Origin: JAJECS01 sp965262745
GTDB taxonomy: Bacteria; Chloroflexota; UBA11872
Direction: 5' to 3'
NCBI GenBank assembly: GCA_965262745.1
Contig: OZ253558.1
Span: 2,666,001-2,730,000, forward strand
Length of the DNA stretch: 64,000 nucleotides
Shown: positions 18,411-26,762 of the stretch, piece after piece
Layout of the letters: each line of letters begins with the position of its first letter
Numbering within the stretch: position 1 is the stretch's first letter
Position numbers and translations under genes: made by a program
The notes under the pieces: model-generated
Database searches by the model: none
What the model was told of the DNA's origin: nothing
What the model saw: the letters and a program-made list of their open reading frames with translations, nothing else

Positions 18411-19544
18411 GTGCCATTTGCGGAGCGACGCGTGAGTGACCTGCGGACTGAATTTGTGGCCCTGGCGCGGCGGCCGGGGGCCAACCGGCGGGCGCTGTGC
18501 CAGCGCTTTGGGATCTCGGCGCCCACCGGCTACAAGTGGCTGGGGCGCTACGCCGCGGAGGGGGCGCACGGCTTGCAGGACCGCTCGCGGCGCCCGCACC
18601 GGAGTCCCGCGCGGACGGCGCCGGCCTTGGAGCAGGCGGTGCTGACGCTGCGCGCCCAGCACCCCACCTGGGGCGCGCGCAAGCTGCGGGTGCTGTTGGC
18701 CCGCCAGGGCGTCCAGCCGCTGCCCGCGGCCTCCACCATCACCGCGATCCTGCGGCGGCACGACGCCCTGGATCCGGCGCAGGGGGCCGGCCAGCCGCGC
18801 GCCTTCCAGCGCTTTGAGCACCCGCACCCCAACGCTCTGTGGCAGATGGACTTCAAAGCCGGTTGGCCCTGCGGCGCCGGGCGCTGCCATCCCCTCACCA
18901 TCCTCGACGATCATTCGCGCTACGCCCTCGGCCTGGCCGCCTGTGCCAACCAGCGCACCGCGACCGTGCGCGCCCACCTGGTGGCAGCCTTCCAGCGCTA
19001 CGGGCTGCCCGACCGCCTGCTGGTCGACAATGGCAGTCCCTGGGGCCAGCGACCGGCGCATCCCTACACCCCGCTCACCGTCTGGCTGCGCCGCTTGGGC
19101 ATCGCCGTCAGCCACAGCCGGCCCTACCACCCCCAGACGCTGGGCAAGGACGAGCGTTTCCACGGCACCCTGGAGCGCGACCTTGGGGGGCAGCCGCCGC
19201 GGCCCGACCTGGGCGCCTGGCAGGCCGCCTTCGATGCCTGGCGGCATGAGTACAACCATGTCCGCCCCCACGAGAGCCTGGCCCTGGCGGTGCCCGCCAC
19301 TCGCTATCACGTCAGCCCCCGGCCCTATCCCGCCCAGCTGCCGCCCCTGCCCTACGGTCCCGACGACCACGTCCGTCGCGTCCAGGCGGGCGGCTGGGTG
19401 TCGTTTCAGGGCCGCGAGTTCCGGCTGCCCAAGGCGCTGCGCGGCCAGCCCGTGGCGTTGCGACCCACCGCCACCGACGGCTGCTGGGCCATCCACTTCC
19501 TGACCGACGACCTGGGCACGCTGGACCTGCGGGATCTGGCCTAA
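18411..19544 (+). CDS. IS481-family transposase (DDE, rve integrase core)
   Basis: This 377-residue transposase has an N-terminal helix-turn-helix (RRALCQRFGISAPTGYKWLGRY, about 24-46), a second HTH region (about 70-110), and an RNase H-like DDE catalytic core. The catalytic residues are the Asp in QMDFKAG, the Asp in LLVDNGSPWG, and the Glu in LGKDERFHGTLE. The C-terminal tail includes FQGREFRLP. GTG 18411 is the first start in frame; GTG 18432 is also possible. The reading frame is intact, and the stop lies next to the right inverted repeat. Confidence 0.93.
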   Translation: MPFAERRVSDLRTEFVALARRPGANRRALCQRFGISAPTGYKWLGRYAAEGAHGLQDRSRRPHRSPARTAPALEQAVLTLRAQHPTWGARKLRVLLARQGVQPLPAASTITAILRRHDALDPAQGAGQPRAFQRFEHPHPNALWQMDFKAGWPCGAGRCHPLTILDDHSRYALGLAACANQRTATVRAHLVAAFQRYGLPDRLLVDNGSPWGQRPAHPYTPLTVWLRRLGIAVSHSRPYHPQTLGKDERFHGTLERDLGGQPPRPDLGAWQAAFDAWRHEYNHVRPHESLALAVPATRYHVSPRPYPAQLPPLPYGPDDHVRRVQAGGWVSFQGREFRLPKALRGQPVALRPTATDGCWAIHFLTDDLGTLDLRDLA

Positions 19545-19596
19545 ATGTGTCCACCATGTCTCCGAACACCTGTAACCCATCTCCCCGGTCTGGACA
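19545..19596 (-). repeat. Right terminal inverted repeat of the IS481-family element
   Basis: The repeat starts directly after the transposase stop and ends at TGGACA, immediately before the GGTG target duplication that forms the end of the tRNA-Leu gene. It matches the left arm at 44 of 52 positions. Confidence 0.88.
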
Positions 19597-19598
19597 GG

Positions 19599-19679
<81 letters not shown>

Positions 19680-19767
19680 GGGGATGTCTTGCAGGGTACG
19701 GCCACGGCCTCAAGCGTCGCGAGCACGCAGTCGCAAGCCGCATCCTGAGCCACAGCTTCGGTTCCGT

Positions 19768-19792
19768 GTAGGGGCGCCCCTCGTGGGCGCCC
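19768..19792. repeat. GTAGGGGC-type palindromic intergenic repeat
   Basis: GTAGGGGCGCCC is followed by CTCGT and the complementary GGGCGCCC, making an 8-bp stem. It lies just downstream of the minus-strand PhyH gene stop and belongs to the family also seen at 21174, 28326, 28375, 30258, 36505 and 36645. Confidence 0.65.
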
Positions 19793-19801
19793 GCCGGATT
19801 A

Positions 19802-21025
19802 CTACGCGGCGTGATCCCAGCTGGCGACGAATGCCTCGACGGTAAAGCCGGTGCGCATGCGCTCCAGGTTGTAGGGAATCGGACCCGATTGGTAGCCGGG
19901 CACGAAGTCCTCGCCGTCAGGGGCCAGGAGCCGGTCTTCGAGGGGGCCGAACCGCTGCCAGATCGTGGCGGCCTCCGGTTTGGTGAACCGCTCGGCGAAT
20001 GCCGGCCCCCAGTTGAGGGTGATCGCGTGATTGGCTTCGGCGCGGCGGCGAAACTCGGGCGGCAGGCTCGCGAAGTCCGGCCGCTTGAGGTTGTGAATGT
20101 GCATGGCGGCCTTGCAGAGCCAGATCGTGAGTTGCAGCTTGCTGGCCTTCCCCGCGCCGGGCCGCAGCGCCTCCAGAGCCTCCGCGTAGGCCCGCGCGTC
20201 GCGGTCCAGGACGGTTCGCAGGGCGCGCTCGGTCTCGTCCTTGAGCTTGGCCGTGCGCGCGGCCCAGAGCTCGAACCACTCCCGCGTCTCGGCCGAGAGA
20301 TGCCGCGTGAAGTCCAGGTCCACCCAATAGGGATACATGGTGTGTCCGCCGTGCAACGTGCGGCGCTTGGGCTCGCGCGTGTAGCGGCTGCCCCAATGCA
20401 TCAGGTAGTTGACGTAGACCAGCACGTCGCCCGCGCGCAGCTCGACCTGCTCGCCGCCGGGAATCGGGACGCGGCTGTTCTCCAGCAGGCTGCGGTTCTC
20501 GGCCTCGCTGTTGATCCGCGTGTGGCTGCCCGGAACGATCCAAAACACGCTGTCGTCGTACAGCGGAACGTTCCACTGCACGTAGCTTGGCCCGTCTTCC
20601 ACCAGGCCGTCCTGCATCGACTGCATCGGCCCCATATCGATGGGGTGGATGTCGCGGTGCCACGGCGCTGGTCCATAGTCGTAGGTGGGGTTGCACATCA
20701 TCTGCATCGCGCTCACCCCGGCGTGCTCGTCTTGGAGCAGCTCTGTGGCCAGACCGCGAATCGGTTCCGAAACCCAGAGCTCCACCGCCTCGGCCGTATC
20801 CGCATCGATGAACGTCTCGGTGTTGCCCAGGCGCGGTTGCGGCGCGGTGTCCCAGAGACCGCCCGGCGGGTCCTCCGGCGCCCGGTCCCGCCGCCAGACC
20901 GCCTTCTGCCGCTCAAGCAGCGTCTCGAAGGTCACGCGCAGCGACGCCAGTTGGTCCGGCGGAACTACGTCGCGTTTGACCAGATATCCATCGCGCATCA
21001 GCTGCGCCCGATTGCTGGACGACAT
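19802..21025 (-). CDS. Phytanoyl-CoA dioxygenase (PhyH) family oxygenase
   Basis: This is a Fe(II)/2-oxoglutarate-dependent oxygenase. The double-stranded beta-helix iron ligands are His123 and Asp125 in PWHRDIHP, and the distal His210 in YLMHWGSR, followed by arginines that can hold 2-oxoglutarate. The 407-residue chain is longer than typical PhyH proteins (about 280-320), with an extra helical C-terminal region of about 140 residues. Such oxygenases are abundant in marine and host-associated bacteria, with mostly unknown substrates. It lies alone between the tRNA and the defence genes, and no pathway is indicated. Confidence 0.85.
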   Translation of the reverse strand: MSSSNRAQLMRDGYLVKRDVVPPDQLASLRVTFETLLERQKAVWRRDRAPEDPPGGLWDTAPQPRLGNTETFIDADTAEAVELWVSEPIRGLATELLQDEHAGVSAMQMMCNPTYDYGPAPWHRDIHPIDMGPMQSMQDGLVEDGPSYVQWNVPLYDDSVFWIVPGSHTRINSEAENRSLLENSRVPIPGGEQVELRAGDVLVYVNYLMHWGSRYTREPKRRTLHGGHTMYPYWVDLDFTRHLSAETREWFELWAARTAKLKDETERALRTVLDRDARAYAEALEALRPGAGKASKLQLTIWLCKAAMHIHNLKRPDFASLPPEFRRRAEANHAITLNWGPAFAERFTKPEAATIWQRFGPLEDRLLAPDGEDFVPGYQSGPIPYNLERMRTGFTVEAFVASWDHAA

Positions 21026-21173
21026 GGGCCTCTCTCCCGAGCGACGCCAGAACCTGCGTCATGGTGGCACCCGGACCGCGCTCTCGGCCAGCCGGTCCGG
21101 AATTGGCGGACGGCCCGGTTGATCCACGAATCTCAGACATTCGACCTCGGCCACCGGAATCGGCCGATCCGGG

Positions 21174-21199
21174 TAGGGGCAGGCCTTGTGCCTGCCCTA
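21174..21199. repeat. GTAGGGGC-type palindromic intergenic repeat
   Basis: Arms TAGGGGCAGGC and GCCTGCCCTA enclose CTTGT, with one bulged base. It lies in the 212-nt gap between the PhyH gene start and the GIY-YIG-like gene end. Nothing else was recognised in that gap. Confidence 0.6.
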
Positions 21200-21237
21200 T
21201 GTCCGCTCAACCCAGCACCAGCCCGCCGCCTGGGGAG

Positions 21238-21786
21238 TCAGCCTTCGTATCTTGGGCGAAGCCGCACGTGCAAGAACGCTTCCAGTAGGGACATGAGAGC
21301 CTTGCTTTTCGTGGACGGCAGCAGAATGTTCACGCGGCTTGTCTCACGCTTGATCCACGCTGCTAGAGCTTCTCCATCAAGACCGGAGATGCTTTGCATT
21401 AGCTGATCTTGTCTGATCGACCCTGCCAACGTGCTTTGAGCACTCCCTGTGTAGTGCTGAGAAACGAACCGCGGATTCGAATTCTCTCCCGCCTGACCAA
21501 TCTTGAGCCATGTGCCGTCGAACCAGAAGCCGTACACGGCCATTTTCCCCTTCGGCAATGATCTCGGCTTATGGGGCGCGCACAGAAACTCAACGTCTGC
21601 ACGTCCCAGATCGACTCGTTCTCCGGCTAGCTTGGATACAGCACCGAAATCCTTCAACGCCGAAATAATGTCATCGCGCCAATCCGTGCCCAAGAGTTCG
21701 CCCTCCTTAGACAGATCCGGTGTGCCGGAGTCGGGTCCACACGGCGAACCCCATTTCCGTAGTTGCAAAGGGGTCGAGATCGTCAA
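21238..21786 (-). CDS. GIY-YIG-like protein adjacent to mcrBC
   Basis: This is a 182-residue protein with no confident family match. Residues about 78-115 read as a GIY-YIG nuclease-like core: AVYGFWF stands for the GIY strand, LKIGQAG for the YIG strand, followed by the Arg in NPRFVSQHY. The C-terminal part (about 130-182) is helical with WIKRETSRVNILLP. It lies on the same strand downstream of mcrC, so it may be an accessory nuclease of the restriction locus. A catalytic Glu is not clearly placed, so the nuclease label is tentative. Confidence 0.55.
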   Translation of the reverse strand: MTISTPLQLRKWGSPCGPDSGTPDLSKEGELLGTDWRDDIISALKDFGAVSKLAGERVDLGRADVEFLCAPHKPRSLPKGKMAVYGFWFDGTWLKIGQAGENSNPRFVSQHYTGSAQSTLAGSIRQDQLMQSISGLDGEALAAWIKRETSRVNILLPSTKSKALMSLLEAFLHVRLRPRYEG

Positions 21787-21934
21787 CGTTCGGCTTCTCC
21801 GTGTGCGCCACTGGGCGCTCGCTGGTCAATCTCGAATCAACTGCACTTCGACATCCACGTCAAGCTCCGCCCACGCCGGATCCGCCGTCACTGCCGGCAG
21901 CCCGCGACGCGCCGCTGGACGGCATCAGCCGCCC

Positions 21935-23195
21935 TCAGGCCACCCGAGATTCCGGATGGACCCGCGCCCGATGCTCGCGAACTTTGGCAGCCAGCGTCGT
22001 GACGCGGTCCAATAATTCAGTCGTCTCGCCCCGCAGGTCCAGCACCACTTGCTCCACGCACCGGCCGTCCACGAGGCGGTAGACGGCGCCTGCGTCTTCG
22101 TCAGCATTGTCGGCGGCGGCGTAGACAAGTAGCGTGCTTGGCAGCTGGGCAGCAACAGCGTAGGCCAGGACCTGGTAGAGGTCGGCGCTGCGCGCGTCGC
22201 CCCCGGATGCCGGCTTGTATTTCGCATCGCCTACGAACGTGCAGCGGCCGTTCTCCCACCAGGAGATGTCGGGCTCCAGCTTCACGCGGTCCTTTGTGTC
22301 GAGATACAGCCTTCGGCCTTGGGCACCTTGGGGAAACGCACCAGCCTTCAGTTCCAGCTCCTCCCGCAGGGCAACAACCACGAAGTCCTCGAAGACCTGA
22401 TTCATGTCGATGAGGAATGACGCCGCGCGCACCTCGCCCGCCGCCAACTCGACTGCGCCTGCTCGGAGGATCAGCCGGGCCAGGGCCAGCGCCGGCTGGT
22501 AGTGAGCGTTCAGCGGGTTGACCGGCAGGTCGGGGAGTTCCGAGTGCCGGTACTCGACGTCCTCGACGTTGACGAATACGGCTCGCATGACGCTCAGCAG
22601 CCGACGGGACTCGCGCGAGCGCAGCGGCAGGCACGCCAGGCGTCGGACCGCCGCCTTGAGCAGTCGGTTGGCCGGGATATCGGGCGTGAACTCGTCGTAG
22701 CGAACCTCGATAGGCACCGCCAGGCCGAAGCGCCGGCGCAGTTGGTCGTCGATGCGGATGCGCCCGCGGACGACATGCAGCGCCTCATCGCGCGTCCGAT
22801 AGCCCTGCAAAAGGCCGCGGTGGGTGGCCTGGCGAACCGAGGCATGAAAGAGGTGAACCATTGCCTCCACAAGGTCGGCGTCGCCGACGTCGACGACGTC
22901 GCCAAGAACGTGCGGCGGCCTGAGCGCGTATGAGATCAGGAAACATGACCCGATGAATCGGAATCTTCGGCGTGATCGCAACAGTGAGGTCCGGCAGGCG
23001 CACCACGCCCACCTTCGATCCCGGCGTCAGGTCAAATGCGCCCAGCGAGCCGGGCGTGGGCCGGACCTCGATCGCGGGCGACGGGTCCATGCTTTGCAGC
23101 GCGTCAAGCTGCTCGCGGGTCAGCCGGACGCCCGATCTTGTCTTGTGCTCTCGGAGACTAAGCCGCTCCATCGGCTCCGCCGACCGATCCGTCAT
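21935..23195 (-). pseudogene. mcrC: McrC-like restriction subunit, split by a frameshift
   Basis: McrC is the PD-(D/E)xK nuclease partner of the McrB GTPase in type IV restriction. The N-terminal 84 residues (from 23195, or from an internal Met at 23171) read in one frame up to IPIHRVMF. The rest, beginning FLISYALRP, continues in another frame to the stop at 21935. The shift lies at 22941-22943, a run of three A on the plus strand (TTT in the gene). Removing one base restores a continuous product of about 420 residues, a normal McrC length. The catalytic motif is intact: PDISWWE followed by GDAKYK. This is either a real inactivating or phase-variable mutation, or an assembly error in a short homopolymer. 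Confidence 0.85.
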
Positions 23196-23231
23196 TCCAG
23201 CAATTGGAGACCACTACGTGACCCTTCCGTC

Positions 23232-23251
23232 ATTCCCGAGAAATCGGGAAT
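23232..23251. repeat. Short hairpin repeat at the mcrB-mcrC junction
   Basis: Arms ATTCCCGA and TCGGGAAT enclose GAAA, preceded by CGTC. It ends at the base before the mcrB stop codon. It belongs to the GTCATTYC repeat family and might affect read-through from mcrB to mcrC. A weaker related unit starts at 23192. Confidence 0.5.
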
Positions 23252-24985
23252 CTAGTCGCCTTGCGGCTCCGACGCGCCATCGGCTTCGCCGGCGACGGGC
23301 GGTTCGACCTTGCCGCGGAGCCTGCCGAGCTCGAACTCCTTGACGCGTTCGGTTTCCCCGAAAAGCTGCTCCTCCACGTACGGCATGATCGAATGCTTCC
23401 AGATGCGCTTCACCCATTCGTCGTCCAGGTCGTCGCGCATGAAGTGGCTGGGGCCGATGGCCATGTCCCGCTTGTCCAACTCGTCGAGGATTCGGTTTGC
23501 CGAATCCACCACTTCGGCGACCCAGAGCATTTCTGGTTTTTCCTTGTCGCGAAGCCAGCGGTCCAGCAGCCCCTTGATTGGCGGCTCGTCCGGAAAGAAC
23601 GGCACGAAGTAAAAGCGCCGCCGCAGCGCCGCGTCCACCAGGGCGATGGAGCGATCGGCCGTGTTCATCGTCGCGATGATCCAGAGGTTTTCCGGAAGGT
23701 CGAAGCGCTTGTTGGAGTACTGGAGCCGTATCTCGTGCTCGGAGCCCCGGTACTCAAGCAGGAAATACAGCTCGCCGAAGACCTTGGCGAGGTTGCCACG
23801 ATTGATCTCGTCGATCACTAGCACGTGCTTGGCGTCCGGCTCGTCACGCGCCAACTCCGCGATCCGCATGAGCGGTCCATCCGTCAGGCGGAAGCCAGGT
23901 TGACCGCCGACATCGGTCGGACGGTAGCCCTGGATGAAATCCTCGTAGGCGTACGACGGGTGAAACTGAATAAGGGCGGTTCGATTCTCCGTTTCGGCGA
24001 AATAGCGCGCGAGCTTCCGAGCCACGTAGGTCTTGCCGGTGCCCGGTGGGCCGTAGAACACCACCTGGCGTCTAGCTTCGAGCAGCCGCTCGATTTCTTC
24101 GAGGTGGCTGACGTCGTCGAAGTAGAGATCGCGCGCCACGGCCTGTAGCGTCCCGGCAGGCGGATTGACGGGCTTGGGCGGCGAGACTTCCGCGCCGTCC
24201 AGATTTCCGCCAGGGATCCATCTAAGCCGAGGTTCACCGACGTAAAAATGAAAATCCTTGCCGTAGGCTTGCGAATTTTGCTCGCGGATCGCTAGCAGAT
24301 TGCGGTCAGGGTCGTCAGATAGCATTTCTAGGCCGTTGGCAAAGGCCGTCACAATGCGATCTTTGTGACCCTTCGAAACGATGGGCTCGAACGTGTCCGG
24401 GTGGACCAAATGCAGCAGTGCCGCTTGCTGCGGATAGGCCCTCTTGACATCGAGCGAGAACACGATCTTCTTGAAATCCCACGGGTCGTTGTCCAGTGCT
24501 CGAGTGCGGCGCGCTACGTCCAACTGTTTCCAGTTCCGCGCAAAGTGTTCCAGCAACTGTAGTTGGGCATGCCGATTGGTCTGAAAGAACGTCCCGGGAT
24601 TCGCAATGCCGTCATCGAACGCCCTATCGATATCCTCCGGGATTTGGATGTCGCGATCGGCCCAGCCAAGAACCTGCTTAAGGTTAGTGCGCTTATTGTC
24701 GCCGCCTATTGCTTCCCGAGATGCAGTCAAGTAATACACGTAAAGGATTTCGGCGGCGAGTTGAATCGTCTCGGCTCTTGCCTCGGCTAACTGCCGCTGG
24801 AACTTGACCATGAATCCGTCGTTTGAATCATCGGGATGGCCGGTGAAGCGCTGGTGGAAGTCGTTGATGACGTCCAGCGTCCAGATCGAGCGTCCGGGCG
24901 TGAAGAGCGAGTCGTCGCTACGCAGTGCGGCCTCGACCCACCGCCGCGCGGCGGCATACACGCCTTCTTTGTCAGTCTTGGCCAT
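23252..24985 (-). CDS. mcrB: McrB-like AAA+ GTPase of a type IV restriction system
   Basis: McrB is the nucleotide-driven motor and recognition subunit for modified DNA. The AAA+ module has Walker A GPPGTGKT at 312-319, Walker B VLVIDE at 388-393, then the McrB-specific NRGN (395-398) and MNTADRS (440-446), and an arginine patch RRRF at 455-458. The N-terminal 270 residues are helical and unlike E. coli McrB's modified-cytosine domain, so the recognised modification may differ. The 577-residue gene is intact, unlike the downstream mcrC. The upstream neighbour pyrE is unrelated, 15 nt away. Confidence 0.92.
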   Translation of the reverse strand: MAKTDKEGVYAAARRWVEAALRSDDSLFTPGRSIWTLDVINDFHQRFTGHPDDSNDGFMVKFQRQLAEARAETIQLAAEILYVYYLTASREAIGGDNKRTNLKQVLGWADRDIQIPEDIDRAFDDGIANPGTFFQTNRHAQLQLLEHFARNWKQLDVARRTRALDNDPWDFKKIVFSLDVKRAYPQQAALLHLVHPDTFEPIVSKGHKDRIVTAFANGLEMLSDDPDRNLLAIREQNSQAYGKDFHFYVGEPRLRWIPGGNLDGAEVSPPKPVNPPAGTLQAVARDLYFDDVSHLEEIERLLEARRQVVFYGPPGTGKTYVARKLARYFAETENRTALIQFHPSYAYEDFIQGYRPTDVGGQPGFRLTDGPLMRIAELARDEPDAKHVLVIDEINRGNLAKVFGELYFLLEYRGSEHEIRLQYSNKRFDLPENLWIIATMNTADRSIALVDAALRRRFYFVPFFPDEPPIKGLLDRWLRDKEKPEMLWVAEVVDSANRILDELDKRDMAIGPSHFMRDDLDDEWVKRIWKHSIMPYVEEQLFGETERVKEFELGRLRGKVEPPVAGEADGASEPQGD

Positions 24986-25000
24986 TGCTCTGTTACCTGC

Positions 25001-25600
25001 CTATCCGGCGCTCGCCGAGGGCTCGGGCGTCTTGGCTGACTCCGGCGTCGTGAAGTCGTCCAGTGTGAACACACTGGCCGCGGGGACGCCCAGGTCCGCC
25101 ATGGCGGCCTCGTAGCCGGACAGCCGGTCGACGAGCGTGATGGCCAGGACGACTTCGAGCTCCAGGCCGGCTTCGCGCACGCAGCGCGCCGAATGCACCA
25201 ATGCCCCGCCTGTGGTCGCGGCGTCGTCCACGATGACGACACGCATGCCGCGCTGCAGGGGGCCTTCGATGATCCGCTCGGTGCCGTGGTCCTTGCGCTC
25301 TCCGCGGATTAGCAGTCCAGCGAGTGGCTGATCGGTTGCGGCGCTCAGCAGCATGACTGCGCTCACGATTGGGTCCGCGCCCACGGACGGTCCCGCGACG
25401 GCCGTGGCGTCGGGCGCTCGCTCGCGAATCAGCTGCAGCACCGCGTCGCCCGCCAGGCGTGCGCCGACCGGGTCCAGCGTGACCTGCTTGCCGTCGAAGA
25501 AGTACGAGCTGGTGCCGCCGGACGAGAGCTTGAACGTGCCGGAGATGAACGAGCGCTCTTGCAGCATGCGGCGCAGTTGTTCGCGATCGGTGCCGGCCAT
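25001..25600 (-). CDS. pyrE: Orotate phosphoribosyltransferase
   Basis: This enzyme makes orotidine 5'-phosphate from orotate and PRPP in pyrimidine synthesis. The PRPP loop VVIVDDAATTGGA and the flexible-loop segment GERKDHG are present, as is the N-terminal SSGGTSSYFFDGKQV. I take ATG 25600 (MAGTDREQ) as the start, giving 199 residues; an in-frame GTG nine bases upstream is possible. Other pyr genes are not in the window, and the gene directly precedes mcrB on the same strand by chance or shared transcription. Confidence 0.92.
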   Translation of the reverse strand: MAGTDREQLRRMLQERSFISGTFKLSSGGTSSYFFDGKQVTLDPVGARLAGDAVLQLIRERAPDATAVAGPSVGADPIVSAVMLLSAATDQPLAGLLIRGERKDHGTERIIEGPLQRGMRVVIVDDAATTGGALVHSARCVREAGLELEVVLAITLVDRLSGYEAAMADLGVPAASVFTLDDFTTPESAKTPEPSASAG

Positions 25601-25751
25601 CGGCCTCACCTCCCAGGCGCCGGTTGCGGCCGGGTTCCCACGAGTGACGGCCCTACACGGAGGCGCGGCGGACGCGGCATGGCGGCGCGAATCGGGTCAT
25701 TATGCGTCAATGTCCTGGCAACACGACCTTTAGGCATGAGGAGCTAGCGCT

Positions 25752-26762
25752 ATGGCATCCCTCAAGGCGGCGGTGATCGGGGCCGGCAATCACGGCAGCG
25801 GCCATCTCCAGATGATTGCCGACGAGCCCGAAATGCGGCTCGTCGGCGTGGCGGATCTCGACGAGCGGCGGCTGGCTGCAGCCGCGGCGTATGCGCCCGA
25901 AGTGGCCGTCACCGACTACCGCGAAATGCTCGACCGCGCGCGTCCCGACGTGGTCTACGTGGTCACGCTGCCGGGGCAACTCCTGCCCATCGTGCGCGAA
26001 TGTCTGGGGCGCGGCATCCACACCTCGGTCGAGAAGTCGCCGGGCAACACCAGCGCGGACACTGCGGCCATGATCGAGGCCGAGGCGGCCAGCTCGGCCA
26101 TGGCCATCGCTTCATTCAACCGCCGCTACTTCCCGCAGGTTCTCGCCGTCAAGCGGCTGGCGCTCGAACGCGGCGGCCCGGTGCACGCCGCGGCGACCTA
26201 CAACAAGGACCCAAGCGACCGCGTGGTCGAGAACATGCGCCGGGGCCTCATGCCGCCGGCCCTGATATGTGACTCGATCCACCACATCGACCTGCTGCGC
26301 TGGCTGGTGGGGGACACGATGGAGACGACCGGCGTCGTCACCCACGTCCACGCCGAGACCTATCGCTCCAGCCCCGCGCGCGAGCGACACAACGCCGTGA
26401 TCACGTTTGCCAACGGCGCGCGGGCCGTGCTGATGTCGCACTTTGGCGTGGGCACCCGCATCCAGCGGGCCGAGCTGCACGCCGAGGACTTCTCGGCCTA
26501 CATGGACCTCACGCGCATGAGCCCGCCCGAGGAAGCGCACCAGCCGGACACTTTCGAGATCTTCGCGGACGGCGACGCGCGCGAAGCGCCGCTGGACCTC
26601 GCTCCGGAGGGCGGCCCGTATTTCAACGAGACGCGCCACTTCGCCGACTGCATCCTCAACGGTCGCCGTCCCTGGAGCACGCTGGAGGACGCCCTGGTGA
26701 CGATGCGCCTGGCCGAGGCCATCTACGCCAGCCACAAGGGCAGCTTCCCCGAAGCGCCCTGA
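25752..26762 (+). CDS. Gfo/Idh/MocA-family oxidoreductase
   Basis: This is an NAD(P)-dependent sugar or inositol-type dehydrogenase. The Rossmann motif GAGNHGSGH is at about 10-18. The catalytic-type E-K-S-P (usually EKP) motif sits near residue 95, and the C-terminal alpha/beta domain follows. The 336-residue length is typical. A GAGGAG Shine-Dalgarno lies about 8 nt before the ATG. The stop overlaps the next start (TGATG), so it is coupled to the DUF2961 gene and probably acts on a sugar released by that enzyme. Confidence 0.88.
   Translation: MASLKAAVIGAGNHGSGHLQMIADEPEMRLVGVADLDERRLAAAAAYAPEVAVTDYREMLDRARPDVVYVVTLPGQLLPIVRECLGRGIHTSVEKSPGNTSADTAAMIEAEAASSAMAIASFNRRYFPQVLAVKRLALERGGPVHAAATYNKDPSDRVVENMRRGLMPPALICDSIHHIDLLRWLVGDTMETTGVVTHVHAETYRSSPARERHNAVITFANGARAVLMSHFGVGTRIQRAELHAEDFSAYMDLTRMSPPEEAHQPDTFEIFADGDAREAPLDLAPEGGPYFNETRHFADCILNGRRPWSTLEDALVTMRLAEAIYASHKGSFPEAP

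Larger units (their letters stand above)
18333..19596 (+). mobile_element. Complete IS481-family insertion sequence
   Basis: The element spans 1264 bp. It is bounded by 52-bp imperfect inverted repeats starting with TGT (18333-18384 and 19545-19596), which differ at eight positions. The inner 22 bp of each (TTCGGAGACATGGTGGACAC plus AT) are identical. A 4-bp direct repeat GGTG flanks it (18329-18332 and 19597-19600), consistent with a target duplication. The right end abuts the 3' end of a tRNA-Leu gene. The transposase gene inside is intact, so the element may be active. Confidence 0.9.
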
